Shown: one piece after another, positions 1-9,340 of the stretch | Position numbering within the stretch: position 1 is the first letter of the stretch | Layout: every line of letters starts with the position of its first letter | Assembly: GCA_018400295.1 (NCBI GenBank) | Contig: JAGYMZ010000030.1 | Span: 1 to 32,197 of the forward strand | Direction of reading: 5' to 3' | Length of the DNA stretch: 32,197 bases | DNA from: Bacteroidales bacterium | GTDB lineage: Bacteria; Bacteroidota; Bacteroidia; Bacteroidales; B18-G4 | Made by a program: the position numbers and the translations under genes | The notes under the pieces: generated by a model | Told to the model about the DNA's origin: nothing | The model's input: only the letters and a program-made list of their open reading frames with translations | Database searches by the model: none

Positions 1-568
1 TAAATAATAAAAGAATAAAGCAAAAAGAAACAGACTTAACTTAATGACAACTCGTGATCTTGATTTCATGGTTTTGTTTAATCCATTTGCAATGGTTTTA
101 CGTAAAGATATATAAATATTTTTTAAAATCCAAATAGTATAATAAACGGTATTTAACCCCAGGGTAGAATCCTGGACCCACATCCGATGCAGAGTATCGG
201 GGAATTAAACTATATCTTCTCGTCCGCCGCAGCGAACGCGAAAGCGGATTAAAAAGCAGAGCACACGAAGGCATGGGTTGGGTTAAACCCTGATTTAGTA
301 ATTGCAGCATTTCATCCCCGCGGTGAAATATGTTCTGGCACAAAGAACTTATGTCCCAAATCATGAATTCCGCGACCTGCATGCCTGCTTCTGCCTGGCA
401 TTGTGGTGCGGAAGTGCGTCATACTTTTATCTTTCATCTTATTAAAATATATCTCCCCCCCCAGCGTTCTTACAAGGAACCGGAAAATGGACCCTGGCAG
501 GCAGCAACGCACAGATCCCTGTTGATAAGTTCCCTTTCCCGGCGGGCCATGGAGCAAACACAAATTCA
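1..568. other. Gene-free upstream region with short inverted repeats
   Basis: No convincing coding sequence is present; the open frames on both strands lack codon bias, recognisable domains and plausible starts. The left 150 bp is AT-rich. From about 151 to 250 there are clustered inverted repeats (listed separately). At 454-461 there is a run of eight C. The right edge holds the -7 promoter box of the TPR gene. I cannot say whether the left part belongs to a gene outside the window. Confidence 0.6.
151..210. repeat. Cruciform-like cluster of nested inverted repeats
   Basis: Two perfect 5-bp hairpins with 7-nt loops stand side by side: CCAGG 159-163 with CCTGG 171-175, and CCGAT 184-188 with ATCGG 196-200. 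They are flanked by an imperfect outer repeat, TTTAACCCC (152-160) against GGGGAATTAAA (199-209). The whole could fold as a three-way junction. A further TCCGC/GCGGA pair lies just downstream, around 221-249. This resembles REP/BIME-type palindromic elements or a remnant transposon end, but no transposase is in the window and the assignment is inferred. Confidence 0.35.
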
Positions 569-576
569 TACTTTTG
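569..576 (+). promoter_or_regulatory. Bacteroidota -7 box for the TPR operon
   Basis: TACTTTTG matches the Bacteroidota -7 consensus TAnnTTTG in every fixed position and lies 24 nt before the chosen ATG at 601. No clear TTG is found at the -33 position (about 20 nt upstream). The box overlaps the in-frame upstream ATG at 574, which argues for the start at 601. Confidence 0.5.
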
Positions 577-600
577 TTTTCAACACACAAATCCACCGGC

Positions 601-3600
601 ATGAATAGGTACGTATTCATCATCCTCTGTTCTGTTGTCATTACAACATCCGCCTTTTTTACTGCAAGTGCACAGCAAACCGCTGTTTACCAGGAACCCG
701 GGGCTTCCTATAACCTGGGCGTCGACCTGTATCAAAAAGAAAAATACGGAGCCGCCAGCGAGCAATTCGAAAAGGTCATCCGTTTCCGGGAAGAAGCCGG
801 TTCCTTGCTGTACATCAATGCCCGCTATTACGAAGCCGTCTGTGCCCTTGAACTGGAACACGGCGATGCGGAATATAAACTGCAAAACTTCATTAAAAAA
901 TATCCCGAGAATTCCAATACCCGTTTGGCTTATTACCAGTTGGGGAAACACCAGTTCAGCAACGGGGATTTCCGAAAAGCCCTGGAATCTTTCAGCGAGG
1001 TGGACCAGTTTGGTCTCAGCCGCCGGGAAAAAGCGGAACTTTTCTTTAAAAAAGGATACGCCTATTTTCAAACCAAAGAATACCAGCGGGCCAAAAGTGA
1101 ATTCCGCAAACTCCTGGACCGGGAAACATCCTACCAGTCGTCCGCCATCTTTTACTATGCCCAGATCGCATACCTGGAAGAAGACTATCCAACTGCCCTG
1201 GAATATTTTGAGAAGCTAAAGAAGGATATCCGCTACCGCAAGACAATTCCACTTTACCTGGTACATATCTACCACCAGCAGGGAGTTTACGACAAGGTGA
1301 TCGCCGAAGGCGTACCCATGTACGAATCGGTATCCAGCCGCGACAAAGGAACACTGGCTCACCTGATCGGAAACGCCTATTACCAGGCCGGCGATTACCA
1401 AAAAGCCCTCCCCTACCTGGAATTTTACAGCCGCACCAACCGGCGGTCCATGGACCGCAGCGATTATTATCAACTGGCCTATGCCCTGTTCAGGAACAAA
1501 CGCTATAACGAAGCCGCCCGGTTTTTCCAGGATGTTGCCGCAGAAAAGGACTCCCTGGCCCAGAATGCTTATTACCACCTGGCTTACTGCTATATAAAAG
1601 AAGATCAGAAACAGTTCGCATCCAATGCCTTTGCTTCCGCATATGAACTTGACTATGACCGGGAAATCACCGAAGATGCCCTGTTTAACTACGCTAAGCT
1701 GAGTATGGAAATCAGCAAGGACCCCTATAACACCTCCATCCAAAACCTCGAGAAATACCTTGAAGATTTTCCTGATTCACCACGCAGAACGGAAGCACAT
1801 AAATATCTGGCCTCCCTTTACCTATCTACCAATAATTATGAGCGTGCCCTGCAATCCATCGAAAAGATCCAATACAAAAACCCTGAGATGAGCTCGGCCT
1901 ACCAGAAGATCCTTTTCTACCGGGGTGTGGAACTCTTTAACCAACATAATTTTCAGGGGGCCATCAATCACTTCAAGCAGGCGGAAGCCAACGCCGAAAA
2001 CAAAAAAATGGCGGCCGAAGCCAATTTCTGGACCGGAGAAGCCTTTTACCGGCTCAAAAACCACTGGGGAGCCATGAAATACTATAAACTTTTTCTCCAG
2101 TCCGGATATGCAAAAAGTTCCGAATTTTACGATGCGGCATTGTATAATCTGGGATATACCTATTTTAAACGCGAGGATTACAAAAATGCCATCGCATATT
2201 TTGATAAGTACTTGCAGGTAAGCGGAGACAAAGGATCAAAAATGACCAATGATGCGTTGCTCCGTATCGCTGACAGCTATATCATTCATAAACGTTATGA
2301 ACAGGCGATCCGATATTATGACAAGGCACTGGAAATCAACAAGATCGATGGCGATTACGCCCTGCATCAAAAAGCCAGGGCACAGGGAGCCCTGGGCAAG
2401 TTCGATGATAAGATCTATACGCTGAATGCACTTGTCAACCAATACAGCAATTCAACACTGGCCGATGATGCCCTGTATGATATCGCCACAACATACCTGC
2501 TTATCAATAATAACCGTAAAGCCCTGCAGTATTTCAACCGCTTGTGCAACACATATCCCAAAAGCAGCATGGCCAAGAAAGGAATGTTGAAAACCGGGCT
2601 CATCTATTACAATGAGAACAAAAACCAGGAAGCCATCCGGACCCTAAAGGAAGTTATCTCCAAATACCCGGGAACTTCAGAATCCAGGGAAGCCTTGTCC
2701 AGCCTACAAAACATATATGTCAACCTGAACCAGGTTGATAAATACTATGCCTTTGCCAACGACCTCTCCTTCGCGGATATAAGCGCCTCCGAACAGGATT
2801 CGGTCACGTATATGGCAGCGGAAAACTCATATATGGATAATCATTGTGACGAAGCCATAGAGGCCTTTTCGTCATACCTGGAGAAATTTCCACAGGGCTT
2901 CTTTGCCCCCAATGCAAATTATTATATGGCCGAATGCCTGATGCGTCAGGACAAAAGAGAAGAAGCGCTGGAAGCCTATGAGAATGTTATACGGCTACCC
3001 CGGACCCGTTTCACAGAAAATGCAATGCTGAACGCCGGTACGCTCCAACTTGAGCAAAACAACCATGAGAAAGCGCTTCCCCATTTTACCGCCCTGGAGG
3101 AAATTGCAGAAAATAAAAGCAGCCTCCTGAAAGGATATGCCGGACAAATGAAATGCAATTACCAACTGGCCAATTACCGGGAAACGATAGAGGCAGCAGA
3201 AAAACTCCTGAGAACAGAAACCGTGTCCAATGAGCTGATCAACGAAGCACATTTTCTGATGGCACATTCCTACCTAAAAACCGGTGATGCGACATTGGCC
3301 GAACGCGAATTTTCCATAACGGAAAAACTCACCGATTCCGAACTTGGTGCGGAATCCAACTATTACCTGGCATTCCTGGCATATAAGAAAGATAAATACA
3401 AGGAAGCCGAAGAAATCATTTTCAGGCTTGCTGAACATTATGCCGCTTACGATAAATGGGTAGCCAAAGGGTTTATCCTGCTGGCCGATGTATATGTAAA
3501 ACTGGATAACGTATTTCAGGCAAAACAAACCCTGCAAAGCATCATCGATAATTATAAGGGGGATGAACTGAAAGAGGTTGCCAGGAAAAAGCTGGAAGAA

Positions 3601-3666
3601 ATTTCCACAACAGATACACAAGAAACCGGTTCGGAAACACCGGAAAAGAAATCAAACCTCTATTAA
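601..3666 (+). CDS. Periplasmic tetratricopeptide-repeat protein, 1021 aa
   Basis: A long secreted TPR protein. Residues 1-25 form a signal peptide (hydrophobic VFIILCSVVITTSAFFTASA, then QQ). The rest is about two dozen TPR-like helical pairs with repeated patterns such as A..Y...G.A.. and YY.LAY, plus a short Lys/Glu-rich C-terminus without a sorting domain. TPR solenoids bind other proteins, so an envelope scaffold or assembly role is likely; no catalytic motif is visible. I chose ATG 601 over an in-frame ATG at 574 because only the former begins directly with the signal peptide and the upstream ATG lies in the promoter box. The barrel protein starts 9 nt after the stop, so the two are surely co-transcribed. 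Exact function unknown. Confidence 0.9.
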   Translation: MNRYVFIILCSVVITTSAFFTASAQQTAVYQEPGASYNLGVDLYQKEKYGAASEQFEKVIRFREEAGSLLYINARYYEAVCALELEHGDAEYKLQNFIKKYPENSNTRLAYYQLGKHQFSNGDFRKALESFSEVDQFGLSRREKAELFFKKGYAYFQTKEYQRAKSEFRKLLDRETSYQSSAIFYYAQIAYLEEDYPTALEYFEKLKKDIRYRKTIPLYLVHIYHQQGVYDKVIAEGVPMYESVSSRDKGTLAHLIGNAYYQAGDYQKALPYLEFYSRTNRRSMDRSDYYQLAYALFRNKRYNEAARFFQDVAAEKDSLAQNAYYHLAYCYIKEDQKQFASNAFASAYELDYDREITEDALFNYAKLSMEISKDPYNTSIQNLEKYLEDFPDSPRRTEAHKYLASLYLSTNNYERALQSIEKIQYKNPEMSSAYQKILFYRGVELFNQHNFQGAINHFKQAEANAENKKMAAEANFWTGEAFYRLKNHWGAMKYYKLFLQSGYAKSSEFYDAALYNLGYTYFKREDYKNAIAYFDKYLQVSGDKGSKMTNDALLRIADSYIIHKRYEQAIRYYDKALEINKIDGDYALHQKARAQGALGKFDDKIYTLNALVNQYSNSTLADDALYDIATTYLLINNNRKALQYFNRLCNTYPKSSMAKKGMLKTGLIYYNENKNQEAIRTLKEVISKYPGTSESREALSSLQNIYVNLNQVDKYYAFANDLSFADISASEQDSVTYMAAENSYMDNHCDEAIEAFSSYLEKFPQGFFAPNANYYMAECLMRQDKREEALEAYENVIRLPRTRFTENAMLNAGTLQLEQNNHEKALPHFTALEEIAENKSSLLKGYAGQMKCNYQLANYRETIEAAEKLLRTETVSNELINEAHFLMAHSYLKTGDATLAEREFSITEKLTDSELGAESNYYLAFLAYKKDKYKEAEEIIFRLAEHYAAYDKWVAKGFILLADVYVKLDNVFQAKQTLQSIIDNYKGDELKEVARKKLEEISTTDTQETGSETPEKKSNLY

Positions 3667-3675
3667 ACACACACT

Positions 3676-5367
3676 ATGCCACAGAGATCACAATTCGGGA
3701 TGCCGGGCAAAATGATGACTGCCCTTTTCGTTTTCCTCTCTATGGGTACACTGATTTCCCACGCCCAGAACAGGAATGAAGAAGTAACCATCATCGCCCC
3801 CTACGATCCAACCATCACCGATGCCTTCAAGATCAATATGAATCCCCGCACACAGGGTCAGATCATTGAAATGCCGGTCCTGGAATATTCCATCACCCCG
3901 GTCAGGCTCAATACCCGGATCACCCCGGACCGGCCGGAATCCAGACTAAAACCCTATGAGCCCGGCAAGGACCTGAAAAGCAATCATGTCAGGGCAGGAT
4001 TTGGAAATTATACAACCCCCTATTTCGAATTCTTTGCAAACAGCTTGCAATCGCAAGAATTCAACCTGGGCGTTAACCTGAAGCACCGCTCCTCTTCCGG
4101 AAAGATCAAGGATTTCGCCAACAGCGCCTACAGCCATAACCTGGCACATGCATACGGGGAAAAATATTTCGACAACCATACGCTGGGTGGTGAGATCCGC
4201 TACAAAAGGGATGTATACCATTATTATGGCTACAAACCGGACGCATTTCCGGACATTGACCTTTCCAAAAACGATATCCAACACAGGTACCAGTACATCG
4301 GTGGCAAACTGAATCTTCAAAGTACGCACACCGGAGAAGATGCCTTTAATCATGCCATCGGACTGAATTACTATTACCTTTCCGATAATTACAATACCCG
4401 GGAACAGAATCTGCATTTTAATGCCGGGATAGACAAACGTTTTGAATGGTTCGATGTAACCGAATATCAAAACTTCGGACTGGACCTGGAAATTGATTAT
4501 TACTTCAATGAAGATTCTTTGCATTCATACAATGCAGGGATAATCCGTTTGAAACCAATGCTGAGTACGGATTTCTACCAATACCGCTTTTTTGTTGGCG
4601 CCGATCTTGCATATTCCGGTGACAGCACCTCTGAACTCCACATCCACCCGCTTGCCCGCATCGAGATCCATATGATCAGGGATGTACTGACAGCATACGC
4701 CGGTATCCGGGGGGAGATCCGCCGCAGCTCCCTCCTCTTGCTCAGCCGGGAGAACCCCTTTATCCAACCAACCGTCACGGCAGATTACACCAATAATAAG
4801 TTTGCCTTTTCCGCCGGTTTGCTTGGGAACATTGAAGATGTGGTGGATTATACCATCGAAGCCTCAAACACGAAGATCGACCACATGCCCTTCTTTGTGA
4901 ACGATACGGCAAATGGCTTGCTGAACACATTCGGGGTGTTGTACGATAATGTTAACCGGTTCAGCATTACCGGCAATGTGAACGTAAATTCAGGCAATGT
5001 CTTCCGCCTGAACATCAAAGCCGGATACGATAATTATTCCATGGATAACGAAGAAAAAGCCTGGCACAAACCTAATTTCAGCGCCGGCATCGGGGCCTGG
5101 TACACCCTTGCCGAAACCTTCACCATGGGAATGGAAATTATTACAGAAGGGCCTGTATATGCCAAATTGTATAATGAACAACAGGAAGTTATAGCCGAAC
5201 AGATCGATGCACGGGCCGACCTGAACCTGTCTTTTGAATACAGGATCTCGGAAGATTTTTCTGCGTTTTTGAATTTCAACAATATCCTGAACAACGATTA
5301 CCTGAAATGGTATAATTACCCGGTGCAGAAATTTAATTTCCTCGGAGGGATCGGATTTTCTTTTTGA
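3676..5367 (+). CDS. Outer-membrane beta-barrel protein, TonB-receptor-like, 563 aa
   Basis: A signal peptide (about residues 1-30, ending near SHAQ) is followed by a short conserved-looking periplasmic segment (EEVTIIAPYDPTITDAFKIN). The remainder has alternating hydrophobic/aromatic beta strands and ends in a terminal Phe (GGIGFSF), typical of outer-membrane barrels. It is shorter than a full TonB-dependent transporter and I see no plug domain, so it is at most a relative of the receptor barrel. It lies 9 nt after the TPR gene and probably works with it at the outer membrane, the TPR protein on the periplasmic side; this is inference from gene order. Alternative in-frame ATGs at codons 9 and 13 would also give a signal peptide. 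Substrate unknown. Confidence 0.8.
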   Translation: MPQRSQFGMPGKMMTALFVFLSMGTLISHAQNRNEEVTIIAPYDPTITDAFKINMNPRTQGQIIEMPVLEYSITPVRLNTRITPDRPESRLKPYEPGKDLKSNHVRAGFGNYTTPYFEFFANSLQSQEFNLGVNLKHRSSSGKIKDFANSAYSHNLAHAYGEKYFDNHTLGGEIRYKRDVYHYYGYKPDAFPDIDLSKNDIQHRYQYIGGKLNLQSTHTGEDAFNHAIGLNYYYLSDNYNTREQNLHFNAGIDKRFEWFDVTEYQNFGLDLEIDYYFNEDSLHSYNAGIIRLKPMLSTDFYQYRFFVGADLAYSGDSTSELHIHPLARIEIHMIRDVLTAYAGIRGEIRRSSLLLLSRENPFIQPTVTADYTNNKFAFSAGLLGNIEDVVDYTIEASNTKIDHMPFFVNDTANGLLNTFGVLYDNVNRFSITGNVNVNSGNVFRLNIKAGYDNYSMDNEEKAWHKPNFSAGIGAWYTLAETFTMGMEIITEGPVYAKLYNEQQEVIAEQIDARADLNLSFEYRISEDFSAFLNFNNILNNDYLKWYNYPVQKFNFLGGIGFSF

Positions 5368-5401
5368 GTTAAAAGAACCGGATGTCCGGATTGCGAAAAT
5401 C

Positions 5402-5432
5402 TTTTAAAATCCCGTTCATTTCTGTATCTTTG
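5402..5432 (+). promoter_or_regulatory. Promoter of the propeller histidine kinase
   Basis: TATCTTTG at 5425-5432 is a perfect TAnnTTTG -7 box. A weak -33 element (TTT at 5402-5404 in place of TTG) lies at the usual 20-nt spacing. The predicted transcript starts near 5439, giving a leader of only about 14 nt before the GTG start at 5453. Confidence 0.55.
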
Positions 5433-5452
5433 ACCGGAATGTTCCATGTCCC

Positions 5453-8350
5453 GTGAAACTGACTGTTTATCGAACCATATTGACCCTGGCCATTTTTGCC
5501 TGCTTGTCCCCTGCAGGGAGCATGGCGCAATTCCCTTTTTCCCTGCATTATACCGTAGATAATGGATTGCCGAGCTCGGAAGTGTTGGATATCGCCCAGG
5601 ATAATGAAGGATATATCTGGTTCGCAACCACTTACGGTATTTCGCGTTTCGACGGGTACGATTTTGAAAATTTCGCTCCCACGGAGATCCCCGATCAATC
5701 CTATATCCTTATTTTCAAAGGAAAAAACAATCGCCTTTGGTTTTTGTCCTTTACAGGATACCTCAGCTACAGTCAACACGGCTCCGTACATCCGTTTGAA
5801 TTCAATGATTCGATACGGGCACTGGCTTCATCCGACTTTCCAGTCACCCTCCGGATAGATTCAACAAATACCATTTGGTTCAAATCCAAAGAAAAAAACA
5901 AGATCATATTTTTCCGGGACGGAAGGTTCCACAGAAAAGACAGCATAACGGAAACCTTTGAATATTGCCCCATGGTGTTTTATGACTTCTCGGACCCTTC
6001 ACATTTGCAACAAAGCATACCTGCACACACAAAGGATGGGAGCCGGTATAATAATATCCGGTTTCAACGCTTCACGGATAAAAACCTGTATTTCCTGAAC
6101 GGCCGGCTCTATCACCTGGGGCCATCCAAAAAATTGACCCCTTATTCCGGCGAACATGATGGAATACATTTTGCCAATATACAGGATGTATACCATGAGA
6201 ACAACGGTAATATCTGGCTGAGAGAGAATCTTAAGGGAGCGATCCTGTATCGCAGGGGAGATACGGAGAATCCATTGCTTTTCCTGCAAAACGAGCGGCT
6301 AACCCGCATAATGAAAGACCGCGAAGGGAATTACTGGTTCGCTACCGAAGGAAATGGCGTATACCTGGTGCCATCCTTCCAGTTCTATGTTTTCCATTCG
6401 GGGAATACATCCCTGGAAAACGACAACATCCTTGCCATGGACCTTTTCCGGGACCGGATACTATTTTCAACCAACAACGATAAAGTGTTTACAGGAAAGA
6501 TCAGCCAGGGAAAAATATCCTACATCCGGGAATTTCTACCGGAAGAGACCGGTAAATACGGGCGTAATCTTTTCTGGCAGGATAACGGCCTGATCTGGAT
6601 CGCCCAGTCGGCATTCCTGAGGTATAATATCCATGGGAAAGCCCTTCCTCCAGGTGTTATTATCCTCAATAAACCTTATGAGATCATTGAAAGAAACAAC
6701 GGAAATATAGCCGTGGCCACACGCAGCGGTTTCTTTGAATACCGTAATGGGGACCTGGCGTATGATTCCAGAAACGACATGTTTTTCAAGCATACCCAAA
6801 CCATCCATGAAGATGCATCGGGAATGCTTTGGCTGGGAACCGTGGAAGGGGTATACACATACGATGGGAAAACATATAAATTCCACGGAGATTCAACCGG
6901 ACTCCTGAAGGGAAGAATATCAACCATCCGGAGTTCTGCCTTTTATACCTGGATCGGTACACGGGAACAGGGCCTGGTACTTAGGGGAAACGATACCATC
7001 TTATGGATAAACCGCCATAATGGACTGAACAGCAATATAATAAAATCGGTCTTTATTCAGGAAGATACCCTGGCGTGGGTAGGGACCAATAAAGGCCTGA
7101 ACAAAATAAAGCTGGATAAGCAACAACAGATCGAATCAATTTGCAGTTATAGCATATGGGACGGCCTGCCCTCCAATGAGATCAACCAGATCACGTTCCA
7201 CAACGGACGCATCTGGCTTGCCACCAACAACGGAATTTCTTCTTTCGTCCCGGAGGAGATCAGAAAAACCGGTGTCAAGCCCATGCTGAAGGTCCGCAGC
7301 ATCAGTATTAACGGACATGATACTGCCTTGCAGCCACGGTATGAACTGAGTTATCATAAAAACAACATCAAGATCGATTACCGTGGCATCTCATTTAAAG
7401 GTCCGGGCAAGATCACATACCACTCATTCCTTGAAGGAATAGATGATTCCTGGAACATCACCACCAATATCTCAGCCATTTATCCCGACCTCTCCCCCGG
7501 GCAATATGTTTTCAGATTGAAAGCCTGCAACATTGAAAACCGGTGTACCGAATACGATAAAACCATATCCTTTACCATTCATAAGCACTTCACGGAAACC
7601 ACGTGGTTTGTGATGGTTGTGATCCTGGGCGGACTGGCCATCCTTTTGAGCATATTCCTGATCATTCTGAGGGCACAGAAAAACCGGGAACACCTCAAAA
7701 GGGCGATGCTCCTGTCGGAGCAAAAAGCCCTCAGATCACAGATGAACCCTCATTTTATATTTAATTCCCTGAATTCCATTCAATATTTCATTTTGGAAAA
7801 GGATGAGGAAAATGCAGATATATACCTTGCCAACTTTTCCACCCTGATGCGGAAAACCCTGGAAAACTCTAAAAAGAACTTCATTACCCTGAAAGAAGAA
7901 CTGGATACCCTGGAAATCTATCTTGACCTTGAAAACCTGCGCTTCGAAAACAAATTTCGTTATCAAATTGATCTTGATCCCGGAATTATGGCCGAAGAGA
8001 TCAAGATCCCACCCATGATGCTGCAGCCATACCTGGAGAACGCCCTATGGCATGGCCTCATGCCAAAAAAGGAGAAGGGTGAGATACACATGCATATCTC
8101 CCGGGAAAACCAATCCGGAATACATATATGCATAACCGATAACGGCATCGGGAGATCACAGGCAGCAAAGGTTTCCAGAAACCGCAAAGGACACAGGTCG
8201 ACCGGGATGAAAAACATCGAAGAACGCATCGACCTGATCAATGAAATATACAAGACGCGAATGAAGGTAAAAATTACCGATCTTTATGAAAACCACAAAC
8301 CTGCCGGAACAAAAGTTGATCTTACCCTTCCGGTGGATCAATACTATTGA
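5453..8350 (+). CDS. Two-component sensor histidine kinase with Reg_prop propeller and LytS-type kinase
   Basis: Membrane sensor kinase of 965 aa. After a signal peptide (residues 1-25, ending SMAQ) come Reg_prop beta-propeller repeats, with motifs such as EGYIWFATTYGISRFDG, GNYWFATEGNGVY, GMLWLGTVEGVYTYDG and GRIWLATNNGIS. A Y_Y_Y-type immunoglobulin-like domain follows (about 620-705), then one transmembrane helix (about 717-740). The cytoplasmic His_kinase domain has the phospho-acceptor in NPHFIFNSLNS (His767), an N-box (QPYLENALWHG) and DNGIG. It has no receiver or AraC domain, so it is not a hybrid kinase. The likely partner is the LytTR regulator downstream. The only in-frame start that keeps the whole signal peptide is GTG 5453. 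The signal sensed is unknown. Confidence 0.92.
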   Translation: MKLTVYRTILTLAIFACLSPAGSMAQFPFSLHYTVDNGLPSSEVLDIAQDNEGYIWFATTYGISRFDGYDFENFAPTEIPDQSYILIFKGKNNRLWFLSFTGYLSYSQHGSVHPFEFNDSIRALASSDFPVTLRIDSTNTIWFKSKEKNKIIFFRDGRFHRKDSITETFEYCPMVFYDFSDPSHLQQSIPAHTKDGSRYNNIRFQRFTDKNLYFLNGRLYHLGPSKKLTPYSGEHDGIHFANIQDVYHENNGNIWLRENLKGAILYRRGDTENPLLFLQNERLTRIMKDREGNYWFATEGNGVYLVPSFQFYVFHSGNTSLENDNILAMDLFRDRILFSTNNDKVFTGKISQGKISYIREFLPEETGKYGRNLFWQDNGLIWIAQSAFLRYNIHGKALPPGVIILNKPYEIIERNNGNIAVATRSGFFEYRNGDLAYDSRNDMFFKHTQTIHEDASGMLWLGTVEGVYTYDGKTYKFHGDSTGLLKGRISTIRSSAFYTWIGTREQGLVLRGNDTILWINRHNGLNSNIIKSVFIQEDTLAWVGTNKGLNKIKLDKQQQIESICSYSIWDGLPSNEINQITFHNGRIWLATNNGISSFVPEEIRKTGVKPMLKVRSISINGHDTALQPRYELSYHKNNIKIDYRGISFKGPGKITYHSFLEGIDDSWNITTNISAIYPDLSPGQYVFRLKACNIENRCTEYDKTISFTIHKHFTETTWFVMVVILGGLAILLSIFLIILRAQKNREHLKRAMLLSEQKALRSQMNPHFIFNSLNSIQYFILEKDEENADIYLANFSTLMRKTLENSKKNFITLKEELDTLEIYLDLENLRFENKFRYQIDLDPGIMAEEIKIPPMMLQPYLENALWHGLMPKKEKGEIHMHISRENQSGIHICITDNGIGRSQAAKVSRNRKGHRSTGMKNIEERIDLINEIYKTRMKVKITDLYENHKPAGTKVDLTLPVDQYY

Positions 8351-8403
8351 TTGCAGCAATACCCGGATCCACTCATTTATTTTACCGGTTCGCTCATTAG
8401 CCA

Positions 8404-8434
8404 TTGAGATCGGAGGAGGATTGACGTATTTTTA
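8404..8434 (+). promoter_or_regulatory. Promoter of the LytTR response regulator
   Basis: TTG at 8404-8406, a 20-nt spacer, then TATTTTTA at 8427-8434 (seven of eight positions compatible with TAnnTTTG). The predicted start near 8440 gives a leader of about 125 nt, which contains the nested hairpin at 8518-8547. Confidence 0.45.
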
Positions 8435-8517
8435 CCAAAACCGGATTCCATAAACCATCAGAAAAACAAAATACAATCGTAAAAAATATAAATACGGGGC
8501 CCCGCTCCCACACTATG

Positions 8518-8547
8518 TTCCGGATTCCCGCCGGGAACAATACGGAA
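8518..8547 (+). promoter_or_regulatory. Nested inverted repeat in the regulator's 5' leader
   Basis: Outer arms TTCCG (8518-8522) and CGGAA (8543-8547) enclose inner arms TTCCCG (8525-8530) and CGGGAA (8532-8537). The element ends 17 nt before the regulator's ATG. It could be a protein-binding palindrome or an RNA hairpin controlling translation. There is no U-run, so it is not a simple terminator. Confidence 0.35.
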
Positions 8548-8564
8548 TGAATGACCTTTAAACT

Positions 8565-9326
8565 ATGGAAGAAAAAACAAAAGCCATCATCATTGACGAT
8601 GAAATGAAAAGCATACTGACGCTCAGCAAACTGATCGAAAAGTATTGCCCGCAGATTGAAATAACCGGCACGGCCATTGATGTCAAATCGGGTGTCAATG
8701 CGGTAAATGAGCTAAAACCGGAACTTGTCTTCCTTGACATCACCATGCCCGACGGGGACGGTTTTGATGTACTACAACTGGCCGATTATAATAATTTTGA
8801 AGTCATTTTCATTACCGCCTCAGACCAATTTGCCATTAAGGCTTTTGAATTTTCCGCATTGCATTACCTGCTAAAGCCCATCAATTACAAAGAGCTGATC
8901 GATGCCATCCGGCGCTTTGAAAAACTCCGTAAGCCCAATATGCTTACCACCCAGGTAGATGTACTGAAAAAATCCCTGAACAATGATCATGAGAAGATCA
9001 TTCTGCCCACATCCGAAGGATTGAATATTATCGAACTTGAACGGATCGTCCGTTGCGAAGCCGATGATAATTACACACACTTTTACCTGACCGGTGGACA
9101 AAAGATCATTGTTTCCAAAACACTCAGCACATTCGAAAAGATCCTGACGGACATTCATTTTTTTCGCATCCACAATAAGCACCTGATCAATCTGATGCAT
9201 GTAAAACAGTATGTCCGGGGTAAAGGCGGATATGTGATCATGAACGATGGTTCCCACGTGTATGCCTCGGAAAACAAAAAGAAAGAATTTATCCAGGTAC
9301 TGAAGGAATACGCCCGGTCATATTAA
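8565..9326 (+). CDS. LytTR-family response regulator, 253 aa
   Basis: An N-terminal receiver domain (about 5-125) has the acidic pair D11/D12, phospho-acceptor Asp58 (FLDITMPDGDGFD), the TA switch (FITASD) and the conserved Lys (YLLKPIN). A C-terminal LytTR DNA-binding domain (about 144-250) includes VRCEADDNYTHFYL and FFRIHNKHLINL. The family is phosphorylated by LytS-type kinases and activates target promoters; the propeller kinase gene just upstream is the obvious cognate kinase. A 214-bp gap with its own predicted promoter suggests separate transcription. The next gene follows after 14 bp and is probably in the same transcript. Confidence 0.93.
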   Translation: MEEKTKAIIIDDEMKSILTLSKLIEKYCPQIEITGTAIDVKSGVNAVNELKPELVFLDITMPDGDGFDVLQLADYNNFEVIFITASDQFAIKAFEFSALHYLLKPINYKELIDAIRRFEKLRKPNMLTTQVDVLKKSLNNDHEKIILPTSEGLNIIELERIVRCEADDNYTHFYLTGGQKIIVSKTLSTFEKILTDIHFFRIHNKHLINLMHVKQYVRGKGGYVIMNDGSHVYASENKKKEFIQVLKEYARSY

Positions 9327-9340
9327 ACATAATCAAAATC

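Noticed and set aside
154-200. tRNA-like arms (5-bp stems with 7-nt loops)
   Set aside because: The loops lack TTC, the spacing does not make a cloverleaf and there is no acceptor stem or CCA, so no tRNA is called.
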